44,478 bases of DNA from Candidatus Falkowbacteria bacterium CG10_big_fil_rev_8_21_14_0_10_39_11 (lineage in GTDB: Bacteria; Patescibacteriota; Patescibacteriia; UBA11705). The stretch is taken from assembly GCA_002773615.1 (NCBI GenBank), contig PFAP01000007.1, positions 1,821-46,298 of the forward strand, in the 5' to 3' direction. Shown here piece after piece: positions 31,616-38,436 of this stretch. Positions within the stretch are counted from its first letter, which is position 1. Each line of letters begins with the position of its first letter. The notes below the pieces were generated by a model. That model did no database searches and had not been told where the DNA came from. It saw only the letters and a program-made list of their open reading frames with translations. Position numbers and translations under genes: made by a program.

Positions 31616-32656
31616 ATGAGTAGAAATAAAATTAGAGTCGCGATGGTGGCTCCGCCATTTGGTGACACCGGTGGTCCGGAGATTGTGGTCCAAAATCTGG
31701 TGAATGAGCTTTTGAGTTTGGATGTCGATGTAACGCTTTTTGCCCCAGCTGATTGGAAGACACAAGCCAAATTGATCCCGACTTTGGAACAAAGTATTTG
31801 GAATATGTCAAAGCTGAAGTCCATCAATCCGATAATCATGAGAAATTTGGTAGTTGCCAGTCAAATTGAAGTTCTCAAGTATCAAGATAAGTTTGACATT
31901 GTTCATGTGCATTCTCAAGGCAATGCTTATTTTGTGGGAAAGAATTTAACTATACCATGTGTTTTGTCTCTTCATAATCGATTCTTAGAAGTTGTGTTGG
32001 AGCAACTGCGTACGGTTGGGATTTATATAGTTGCCTTGTCAGAGACACAAAAGGGTACATCTGAAGTTTTAGCTGTGATATATAATGGCGTGCCCACAGC
32101 TGAGATAAGGCCTTCTTTCAAGAAAGGGAAATATTTAATGTTTGTCGGGCGTTTGGCTGATCAAAAAGGAGCTGATATTGCCATTAGAATTGCTTTGAAA
32201 GCAGAAAAGAAATTGTTGATATTTGGTAGAGTGGGAAAAACCGATGAACGGAAAGATTATTATCAAGAAAAGTTGAAGCCTTACCTGAATGATGAAAATA
32301 TTATTCACATGGGAGATGTCAGCCATGAGGAAATTTATGACTATTTACGAGAGGCCGAAGCGTTGTTGTTCCCAATAAGACGACCGGAGGTGTGTCCGTT
32401 GGTGGTGGAGGAGGCATTGGCATGTGGAACTCCAGTGATCGGTTCTAGGGTTAATCCACTCCCGGAAATGTTGCCGAATGCACGCACGGCTTTTTTGTCT
32501 AATGATTTTGATGCTATGGTTGAAGCTGCTAAGAATATTGATCAATTTGACCGTGCAGAATGTCGGCAATACGCCGAGGAAAATTTTGATAGCTCGGTAA
32601 TGGCTAAAAAATATGTGGAATTGTATAAAAAAATTATTAGAGAAAATAAAAAATAA
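31616..32656 (+). CDS. Glycosyltransferase family 4
   Basis: A GT-B glycosyltransferase of 346 aa. The N-domain shows RVAMVAPPFGDTGGPEIVVQ and DIVHVHSQGNAYFVG. The C-domain has LMFVGRLADQKGADIAI, a short connector, IIHMGDVSHEEIYDYLREAE and the donor-site RRPEVCPLVVEEALACGTPV. ATG 31616, with GGAAAAGGA upstream, is preferred to the TTG in the track. Its stop overlaps the tgt start as TAATG, so the two are translationally coupled, although their functions are unrelated. Acceptor and donor are unknown. Confidence 0.92.
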   Translation: MSRNKIRVAMVAPPFGDTGGPEIVVQNLVNELLSLDVDVTLFAPADWKTQAKLIPTLEQSIWNMSKLKSINPIIMRNLVVASQIEVLKYQDKFDIVHVHSQGNAYFVGKNLTIPCVLSLHNRFLEVVLEQLRTVGIYIVALSETQKGTSEVLAVIYNGVPTAEIRPSFKKGKYLMFVGRLADQKGADIAIRIALKAEKKLLIFGRVGKTDERKDYYQEKLKPYLNDENIIHMGDVSHEEIYDYLREAEALLFPIRRPEVCPLVVEEALACGTPVIGSRVNPLPEMLPNARTAFLSNDFDAMVEAAKNIDQFDRAECRQYAEENFDSSVMAKKYVELYKKIIRENKK

Positions 32657-33783
32657 TGTCCTATAAATTACTTAAACAATCTAAAAAGAGTAAGGCTCGG
32701 CGAGGGCAGGTAAAAACTCGTAGAGGAATTCTTGAGACACCTTTTTTTATGCCGATTGCGACCAAAGCATCAGTTAAGTCACTAACGTTTGAAGATTTGA
32801 AGGAGCTGGAAGCTCAAATTGTTCTAAGTAACACTTATCATTTGATGTTAAAACCGGGGAATAAGATTATAAAGAGGGCGGGTGACCTGCATGAGTTTAT
32901 GCAGTGGGATAGGCCAATCTTAACTGATAGCGGTGGATTTCAGGTTTTTTCCTTGTCAAAGATTAGAAAGATTACTGAAGACGGAGTTCAGTTTCGATCT
33001 CATATCGATGGCAGTAAACAATTTATGCGGCCAGAGGATTCAATTCAAATTCAGCTTGATTTGGGTTCAGATATTATCATGGTTCTGGATGAATGTGTGG
33101 AATTGCCGGCCAAGCGTGAATATTTGGAAAAATCGGTAGATATGACGACCAGGTGGGCTGCCAGATGTAAGGATTATTTTGGCAAGTCAACCATTCGAGA
33201 GCTTCAGGGTGACAAAGCTATGTTGTTTGGGATTGTTCAGGGCGGGCTTGATAAAGACTTGCGCAAAAAAAGTGCTCAAGGATTGACTGCAATTGGTTTT
33301 GATGGTTATGCAATTGGCGGCTTGTCGGTTGGTGAGAGTGAAAAAGACATGTATGAGGTTTTGGATTATATTACCGATGAATTACCTAAAGACAAACCTC
33401 GATATCTGATGGGCGTTGGCCGGCCGGAAAATATCATAAATGCGGTAAAAAGAGGCGTAGATATGTTTGATTGCGTGATTCCAACTCGAGAAGCCAGACA
33501 TGGCCGATTGTATCTGTGGCAGCCGGCTGCGGAGAAGGCTAATTATGATGTTTTGGCTAATCAAAATCGTTGTTATAGACAGATAAATATCAAGGCTGAA
33601 AAGTTTGCGCAAAAATTTGAACCAATAAATGCCAATTCTCGCTTCCCTGTACTAAAAAAGTATTCAAAGGCATATTTGCGACATTTGTTCTCAGTGAATG
33701 AGCCACTGGCGATTCGATTGGCTACATTGAATAATTTAGAATTTTATTTAAATTTAATGAAGAAAATTAGGCAGGCAATATAG
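32656..33783 (+). CDS. tgt: tRNA-guanine transglycosylase lacking all four zinc ligands
   Basis: Tgt exchanges guanine 34 in tRNA for a queuine precursor. The active site is kept: ILTDSGGFQVFSL (Asp91), DECVELPAKREY, FGIVQGG, AIGGLSVGE, and the nucleophile region DMFDCVIPTREARHG (Asp272). The C-terminal zinc site is gone. Where the family has CDCYTC-NYSRAYL, this protein has SRFPVL-KYSKAYL (Ser328, Phe330, Leu333), and the His of IHNLRYY is Asn359. An insertion of about 15 residues (LWQPAAEKANYDVLANQNRC) precedes this region, and IRELQGDKA near residue 180 is encoded by a REP-like sequence. It is 375 aa, normal length. Confidence 0.93.
   Translation: MSYKLLKQSKKSKARRGQVKTRRGILETPFFMPIATKASVKSLTFEDLKELEAQIVLSNTYHLMLKPGNKIIKRAGDLHEFMQWDRPILTDSGGFQVFSLSKIRKITEDGVQFRSHIDGSKQFMRPEDSIQIQLDLGSDIIMVLDECVELPAKREYLEKSVDMTTRWAARCKDYFGKSTIRELQGDKAMLFGIVQGGLDKDLRKKSAQGLTAIGFDGYAIGGLSVGESEKDMYEVLDYITDELPKDKPRYLMGVGRPENIINAVKRGVDMFDCVIPTREARHGRLYLWQPAAEKANYDVLANQNRCYRQINIKAEKFAQKFEPINANSRFPVLKKYSKAYLRHLFSVNEPLAIRLATLNNLEFYLNLMKKIRQAI
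33196..33221. repeat. REP-like sequence inside tgt
   Basis: TTCGAGAGCTTCAGGGTGAC followed by AAAGC, in frame. It matches the dispersed unit TTCGAGAGCCTCAGCATGAC plus AAGGC at 11646 at most positions, and encodes RELQGDK in a loop where Tgt lengths vary. Confidence 0.5.
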
Positions 33784-33874
33784 GAGATACAAATGTTACA
33801 AATAAAAGGGAAGTAGTCTGATTTGTGTTATTAGTAACAGATTGATAATTTGTGTCCAAAGATTAGCAATTAAC

Positions 33875-34579
33875 ATGAGTGTAATTAAAGTAAAAAATGA
33901 ATTAAAAGCTTTGAAAAATCCGGAGAAGATCGCGGTTTTTGATAATTTTTTTAAAACTGGCAAAGGACAGTATGGCGAAGGAGATGAATTTTACGGTTTG
34001 ACGGCTCAGGAGATCAAGGATGTGGCTAAGAAGTATCAAGATATTGATTTGACCGAAGTTTTGACTTTACTCAAAGACAAAGTGCATGAAGTGCGGATGG
34101 CAGCGCTAAGAATCTTGGTTCATAAATATAAAAAAGGGGATGACAAGCAGAAAAAACAGGTTTTTGATATATACTTAAAAAATACCAAGTATATAAATAA
34201 TTGGGACTTGATTGACGTGACCACACCCGATATTGTGGGAGATTATTTGCTCAAGCGAGATCGGGCTGTTTTATACAAATTGGCCAGGTCAAAAAGTTTG
34301 TGGGAGAAGAGAATTTCAATGCTGGCTACTTATACTTTTATTAGAAATAAAGAATTTGAAGATACATTGAAAATTGCGGAAATTCTCCTTGCGGATGATC
34401 ATGATTTGATTCACAAGGCGGTCGGTTGGATGCTCCGTGAAGTGGGTAATCGAGATCGGGAAGTAGAAGAACTTTTTTTACGAAAATATTATCAAAAAAT
34501 GCCTAGAACTATGCTCAGATATGCAATAGAGAAATTTCCCGAGTCACTCCGGCAGAAATATTTAAAAGGTGAGATGTAA
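33875..34579 (+). CDS. DNA alkylation repair protein, AlkD-like
   Basis: AlkD-family glycosylases remove alkylated bases using HEAT-like helical repeats. The 234-aa sequence has the family marks YGLTAQEIKDVAKKYQ, VHEVRMAALRILVHKY, INNWDLIDVTTPDIVGDYL (Trp and Asp of the active-site cleft), LWEKRISMLATYTFI and HKAVGWMLREVGNRD. ATG 33875 gives the normal start; the track extension has no support. It is a single gene, with a terminator shared with the converging minus-strand genes. Confidence 0.9.
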   Translation: MSVIKVKNELKALKNPEKIAVFDNFFKTGKGQYGEGDEFYGLTAQEIKDVAKKYQDIDLTEVLTLLKDKVHEVRMAALRILVHKYKKGDDKQKKQVFDIYLKNTKYINNWDLIDVTTPDIVGDYLLKRDRAVLYKLARSKSLWEKRISMLATYTFIRNKEFEDTLKIAEILLADDHDLIHKAVGWMLREVGNRDREVEELFLRKYYQKMPRTMLRYAIEKFPESLRQKYLKGEM

Positions 34580-34604
34580 AGAAATAAAATTTTTAATAAA
34601 AAAG

Positions 34605-34629
34605 CAGACGTTTGTTAGCGTCTGGTTTT
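34605..34629. terminator. Bidirectional terminator after the AlkD-like gene
   Basis: CAGACG-tttgttag-CGTCTG followed by GTTTT; the A-run on the left serves the minus strand. Confidence 0.75.
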
Positions 34630-34643
34630 GCATTATTTTGAGT

Positions 34644-34979
34644 TTATTCGTGTTCGATAGGTTCATTTGGTTCTGGTGCCCAAAAACTGGGATTGAAATT
34701 GACAATTTTTTTCAAATGGAATTCGAGAAGCGTGCTTGGCATCCATGACCCTTTTTTTTCGTTTTTTCTATCATTTGTCAGAACTTCACCCAAATTGTCG
34801 GGGGAAAGTTCACCGAAGCCGCCATATTCAGCATTGTTGCCTTCGCCTGACATTTCAAATCCGGTGTGAATCAGTCGGGCCATGAAATCAGCAAGTTGTT
34901 CTGGTGACATTTTTGAGACTTGTTCTTTGATTTGTTCTGCGTGAGCTGTGATCATTTTGGTAAATTGAGTGTTGCTCAT
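34644..34979 (-). CDS. Hypothetical protein, 111 aa, minus strand
   Basis: No recognised family. The first half is helical and polar (MITAHAEQIKEQVSKMSPEQ, LADFMARLIHTGFEM). A Gly/Asn-rich turn and an acidic C-terminus (EPNEPIEHE) follow. A good SD (AGGGAAAAC before ATG) is present on the minus strand. It lies 46 bp after the small membrane gene and probably belongs to a three-gene minus-strand operon (35528 to 34644). Confidence 0.65.
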   Translation of the reverse strand: MSNTQFTKMITAHAEQIKEQVSKMSPEQLADFMARLIHTGFEMSGEGNNAEYGGFGELSPDNLGEVLTNDRKNEKKGSWMPSTLLEFHLKKIVNFNPSFWAPEPNEPIEHE

Positions 34980-35024
34980 GTTTTCCCTGCATTCGGTTGG
35001 TTGTTCGTTAATGATGGTTTGCTT

Positions 35025-35269
35025 CTAAAGGTTGTGTTTTCGGGCATAAAAGAGCATGGAAATGTATATGATGATAGAGCTTAGAATATACATACTTAGC
35101 CAGATAAGTTGTAGAAAAATGATAATATTGAATACAAAATAGGCCAACAAGCCAATGCTGGCACCAAGAACCAAGATTATGAGAGCTGGAAGCCAGTGAA
35201 AAAAATCATAATTCCAGCGCCAGTAAAGGCAACTATAATGTTGAGGCAAAGTCGAATTGATTTATCCAT
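35025..35269 (-). pseudogene. Small two-TM membrane protein, frameshifted at a T7 run
   Basis: ATG 35269 has a strong SD (AGGAG, 6 bp) and overlaps the upstream gene's stop by 8 bp. It reads MDKSIRLCLNIIVAFTGAGI then MIFF, after which the frame stops at 29 aa. In the next frame, from the same T7 run, the sequence continues HWLPALIILVLGASIGLL and through two hydrophobic segments to ARKHNL. One extra T would join them into a single ~81-aa membrane protein. The track's 74-aa ORF starts at TTG without an SD and is the second half. Mutation, slippage or an assembly error are all possible. Confidence 0.65.
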
Positions 35270-35528
35270 GGTCGTCTCCTTCAGCCTTGGTTTGTCGGCT
35301 TTCGATCAAAGGTTGATATTTTTTGAATTTCTTGTAAAATACCAAATACGTGAAGCCCAGAATCAAACTGAATGAGCCAAAAGCCCAAGCAAGAGGATGA
35401 ATATTGAGTTTAAAAGTTCGGTTGACGATGGAGAGCCAGATGAGGTCCCCAAACAGCCAAGCAACGGCATACTGCCAGCTAGAGATGAAATTGAAAGTCA
35501 GATGGAAGATTTGCTTACGGTATGACAT
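35262..35528 (-). CDS. Small membrane protein, 88 aa
   Basis: No recognised family. Two hydrophobic segments (WQYAVAWLFGDLIWLSIV and LAWAFGSFSLILGFTYLVF) are joined by a short basic loop, with a charged tail ending EGDDHG. A strong SD (GGAGGGAACAAC) precedes ATG 35528. It is first in the minus-strand operon. The SD of the next gene lies within its last codons. Confidence 0.75.
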   Translation of the reverse strand: MSYRKQIFHLTFNFISSWQYAVAWLFGDLIWLSIVNRTFKLNIHPLAWAFGSFSLILGFTYLVFYKKFKKYQPLIESRQTKAEGDDHG

Positions 35529-35602
35529 GTTGTTCCCTCCGGTTTGTTAACGTAATATATTATCATAATTTATTAATTTTGTCAATCAATAGAGGAGGTC
35601 TT

Positions 35603-36037
35603 ATGAAAATCGTGATTTGTGCCAGTTTGGCTTTTAAAAATGAAATTTTGTCAACGGCTGATCAATTGAGGCAGATGGGGTTTGAAGTTCAGACGCCCTT
35701 TACCGTTGGCCAGGCAGTCAATGAGCATATTGAAGATATAAAAGATTGGCTGGCAAATATGTCAGAAGCTGAATTCTTGGATTTGAAAGAAGATCGGATG
35801 AGACTGCATTTTGACAAGATTGACCAGGCAGATGCGATTTTGGTTTTGAATTATGACAAAAATGGTCAAGTCAATTATATTGGTGGTAATGTTTTGATCG
35901 AAATGGGTTATGCTTTTTCTCAGTACAAGATTATTTTTATGCTTCGTGGGTGTCCTGACGTGAATTATACTGAAGAAATCAAAGGTATGAAACCGATTGT
36001 GATTGACGGTGATCTGGACAAGATTAAATATAAATAA
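35603..36037 (+). CDS. Nucleoside 2-deoxyribosyltransferase-like protein, 144 aa
   Basis: The fold pattern is of the NDT/TIR-like nucleotide-processing superfamily: IVICASLAF at the start, RMRLHFDKIDQADAILVLN, a GGNVLIEMGYAFSQYKIIFM motif with the conserved Glu, then GMKPIVIDGDL. Relatives cleave N-glycosidic bonds of deoxynucleosides or nucleotides. ATG 35603 follows a strong SD (AGAGGAGGTC); the track extension upstream is not supported. The substrate is unknown. The PilM-like frame begins near its 3' end. Confidence 0.75.
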   Translation: MKIVICASLAFKNEILSTADQLRQMGFEVQTPFTVGQAVNEHIEDIKDWLANMSEAEFLDLKEDRMRLHFDKIDQADAILVLNYDKNGQVNYIGGNVLIEMGYAFSQYKIIFMLRGCPDVNYTEEIKGMKPIVIDGDLDKIKYK

Positions 36038-36095
36038 ATTTTGGATCTTTGACAAGATAAACAACAACGACCAATCGCCCGAAAGCGAGGACCAG

Positions 36096-37202
36096 ATGGT
36101 GGTAAATTTTGTTCGCCAAGCTCTGTTGGATAAAAGAACTATCCAGGATTTGAAATTGCAAGTTAAAGTTCAGGGTGAGGTAAGAGTTTTTAATTTGAAT
36201 GGATTGACTCAAGTGTTGAATTTTATGTTGAATGATTTGGCCGCCGTCGGTGAACTTTCACGGAAAATGCTGCCGGTTTTATCTTTTGATAATCTGGGAG
36301 TTCATTTGGTTGCGTTGTCCAATGACGATGTGACTGATGTCAATGTGAAGATTGAGGAAGTCAGGACTTTCCCCTTGTCGGAATATGATGATGGTTTGAT
36401 CTTGGGTTTGAAGGATGATTCAGCGATCGATTATATGGTTGAATTTTTGCGAGAAGTCCGGCAAATCTCAAAGGTAGATTTGAGTCGTGTTGCAGTATCC
36501 CTACCGGCACAATGGGTTTTTGTAAAGGTGATTGAGTATAGGGAGTGTGAAGATCATTTGTTCCAAGAATATATTGAAGATCAATTGCCCAGTTTGTTCT
36601 CAGTAGCTCCGGAAATGCTGCTTTGTGCTTGGCGAAAGATGGAGGTGGTGGCTGGCAAGGCTAGAATTTTGATCCTGGGAGTGCTGAGAGATATTTACGC
36701 GTCATATCTTGAGGTGTTTGAAAAAGCTGGGATTGAGCCGGTGGTGATTACCGGGCCAGTAGAGGCTTACCCCATGTTGCTCAAAGAGACAAGCTTTCTT
36801 CGGGAAGATGGGTGTATCTCTGCGGTGTTAGATGTGCGAAAAAATACAGCTTTGTTTAATGTTTTTTATAATGATCATTTGATGTACAATCACGATATCG
36901 TTCGAGGGGATAGTCAAGAAAGATTCGTGGTTGAGGTTTGCCGGGTGATTGATTTTTATCATGCCCTTAGTTTGGAGAGAATTTCGAATTTTTTGGTTAC
37001 AGGATCGGTGGATGATTTGGAAGAATTTCAGTCAGCTTTTGATAAACGTGACGGTAAGGATTTTGTCCAGTGGCAACTGTTGGACTTGTTTAATACAGCT
37101 GGCACCAGAATTTATCAGATGAATGATGAATTGAGGGAGGCTTTGAAAACTGGGAAAGGTAAGTTCGCTGTGCCGCTTGGTTTGGCATTCATGAATGTTT
37201 AA
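36096..37202 (+). CDS. PilM-like actin-fold protein, 368 aa
   Basis: The middle resembles PilM, the cytoplasmic actin-like ATPase of type IV pilus systems: DLSRVAVSLPAQWVFVKVIE, HLFQEYIEDQLPSLFSVAPE, ARILILGVLRDIYASYLEVF, EKAGIEPVVITGPVEAYPML, then a C-lobe with ISAVLDVRKNTALFNVFYND. No pilN, pilO or pilin gene is nearby, so any role in a pilus is unproven. ATG 36096 has a weak SD (GCGAGG); the track start at 36003 overlaps the previous gene. A terminator follows directly. Confidence 0.65.
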   Translation: MVVNFVRQALLDKRTIQDLKLQVKVQGEVRVFNLNGLTQVLNFMLNDLAAVGELSRKMLPVLSFDNLGVHLVALSNDDVTDVNVKIEEVRTFPLSEYDDGLILGLKDDSAIDYMVEFLREVRQISKVDLSRVAVSLPAQWVFVKVIEYRECEDHLFQEYIEDQLPSLFSVAPEMLLCAWRKMEVVAGKARILILGVLRDIYASYLEVFEKAGIEPVVITGPVEAYPMLLKETSFLREDGCISAVLDVRKNTALFNVFYNDHLMYNHDIVRGDSQERFVVEVCRVIDFYHALSLERISNFLVTGSVDDLEEFQSAFDKRDGKDFVQWQLLDLFNTAGTRIYQMNDELREALKTGKGKFAVPLGLAFMNV

Positions 37203-37228
37203 GGACGTATAAATTACGTTCTTTTTAT
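37203..37228 (+). terminator. Intrinsic terminator after the PilM-like gene
   Basis: GGACGT-ataaatt-ACGTTC (one G-T pair) followed by T5A and T7. Confidence 0.8.
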
Positions 37229-37235
37229 TTTTTTA

Positions 37236-37327
37236 TCATGCTGAACCTGCCTGCCGGCAGGCAGGTTCAGCATCTCCATTGGGGGGGGGCAAGTTAGAAG
37301 GAGGCCCTGAAATAAATTCAGGGTGAC
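37236..37327. repeat. Compound REP-like element, copy D, with a 36-bp perfect palindrome
   Basis: Hairpin 1 is ATGCTGAA...TTCAGCAT (37238-37273) with its 5-nt loop replaced by CCTGCCTGCCGGCAGGCAGG, so 36 bp form a perfect palindrome. A CTCC/GGAG stem follows, with a G9 run in the linker. Hairpin 2 is CCCTGAA-ataaa-TTCAGGG (37305-37323), then TGAC. Confidence 0.8.
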
Positions 37328-37384
37328 AAAGTGGTTTGCTTTTTGTTATGTGCTACGTGTTTCGTGTTGTGATTGGTTGAAAAT

Positions 37385-37406
37385 AAAAAAGACCTTGGTT
37401 AAGGTT
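37385..37406 (-). terminator. Terminator of the 37873-37406 minus-strand operon
   Basis: On the minus strand, AACCTT-aacc-AAGGTC is followed by T6. It lies inside the 3' end of the track ORF 37353-37622, indicating that ORF's tail is not real. Confidence 0.75.
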
Positions 37407-37622
37407 TAACTGTCTTGGGCGGAAGCAATTTCTGTTTCGGGTTTGTCTTGGTGCCAAAATATTTTTGATTGAAATACCGTGTTTTGCTCCGCGTTTCTTG
37501 ATGAGATGAAAAACTGCTTGAGGCTGACCGAGTTCGGTATAGATAGCATTTAGTTCATCACCTTCATAATAAGCCTTGATCTGGTTGCTTGAAGTAAAGC
37601 GTTTAATGATGATGGCGGTCAT
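37406..37622 (-). pseudogene. Small hypothetical protein with probable frameshift at an A5 run
   Basis: ATG 37622 has a strong SD (AAGGAGACACC). The frame reads MTAIIIKRFTSSNQIKAYYE through KKRGAKHGISIK. The track frame then continues across a terminator with unlikely residues. Removing one A from the A5 run just after ISI gives KIFWHQDKPETEIASAQDS and a TAA at 37408-37406, exactly before the terminator, for a 71-aa protein. Family unknown. It is second in a two-gene operon, 17 bp after the next entry. Confidence 0.6.
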
Positions 37623-37639
37623 GGTGTCTCCTTTTGCGG

Positions 37640-37873
37640 TTAGCGAAAGGGATCGTTTTTGGTCAGAGGGCCTTTAAGATGAGTTTGAGTTTGGGCGTGA
37701 TCACGATCAAAGTCGATTGCCGTGTCAAAAATTGCGGGATTTTCACGAATAAGACGGCCCACGGAGGCATCGGCACTAATACTGGATTTGGCTTGGATTT
37801 TAGGTTGGTTCTCCAAGAAAGCGGTGAACCAGATGGCATCTTTGCGGATGAGGATTTTGATTGGTGATGGCAT
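37640..37873 (-). CDS. Small hypothetical protein, 77 aa, minus strand
   Basis: No recognised family. The sequence is polar with a short hydrophobic patch (KDAIWFTAFLENQ) and an acidic middle (NPAIFDTAIDFDRDHAQTQT). ATG 37873 has a good SD (TGGAG, 7 bp). It precedes the frameshifted 71-aa gene. The + strand ORFs over the same bases lack start signals. Confidence 0.6.
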   Translation of the reverse strand: MPSPIKILIRKDAIWFTAFLENQPKIQAKSSISADASVGRLIRENPAIFDTAIDFDRDHAQTQTHLKGPLTKNDPFR

Positions 37874-37954
37874 TTTTTTTCTCCAGGGTAATGACCAAAT
37901 ACAATATCATATTATATTTAATTTGTCAACTTTACGGATTGGTTAGAAATTCGC

Positions 37955-37960
37955 TATAAT
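37955..37960 (+). promoter_or_regulatory. -10 box giving a leaderless mRNA
   Basis: TATAAT ends 6 bp before the ATG at 37967. A weak TTACGG lies 17 bp upstream (37932). Transcription would begin at or next to the A of the start codon. Confidence 0.6.
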
Positions 37961-37966
37961 ACATAT

Positions 37967-38287
37967 ATGTTAGATGAAAAATGGACACAAATTCTCGAAG
38001 GGATAAAGACGGCCTTCGAGGTAGAAGAAGAATATGACGGTCAAGTGGAAAATATTCCCGGAGCCACGTTTGAGGGTATAGTTTTTTTTATGCCAGATGG
38101 CAAACACAAACTGGTTCGAACTAAGCGACCAAAAGTGTTGAATAAAAAAACGCAGTTTTCTAATCGAATCGGCAGTGATGTACAAGTTGATTATGAATAC
38201 TCAGAAGATGAGTTTGTTGACGATATGGGATTTTTTATCTGGAATGAACTCGAGCAGGATTGGCGGGAAAAAGAATTTAATTTTTAA
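37967..38287 (+). CDS. Hypothetical acidic protein, 106 aa
   Basis: No recognised family. A soluble, acidic alpha/beta protein (KWTQILEGIKTAFEVEEEYD, ATFEGIVFFMPDGKHKLVRT, then VDYEYSEDEFVDDMGFFIW). No SD is present; the -10 box position suggests leaderless initiation at ATG 37967. It stands between the minus-strand pair and the lipoprotein gene. Confidence 0.7.
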   Translation: MLDEKWTQILEGIKTAFEVEEEYDGQVENIPGATFEGIVFFMPDGKHKLVRTKRPKVLNKKTQFSNRIGSDVQVDYEYSEDEFVDDMGFFIWNELEQDWREKEFNF

Positions 38288-38387
38288 ATTATCTTTAAAA
38301 TACAAAATAGATTAATTTAAATAACCTAGTCGTATAGATTTTATAAAATTTAACTGTGTAACTGTTGTAAAAATAATGGAGGTGATG

Positions 38388-38414
38388 ATGAGTGATAATT
38401 TTGTTCGTAAATAA
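38388..38414 (+). CDS. Possible 8-codon leader peptide with a perfect SD
   Basis: GGAGGTGAT, complementary to the whole anti-SD of 16S rRNA, precedes ATG 38388, which encodes MSDNFVRK and TAA. The lipoprotein ATG lies 22 bp after the stop and has no SD of its own. This could be a translated leader that feeds ribosomes to the next gene, or a chance SD. The rest of 38288-38378 is AT-rich with no clear signal. Confidence 0.4.
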   Translation: MSDNFVRK

Positions 38415-38436
38415 AATAATAAAGTGAATAAAAACT

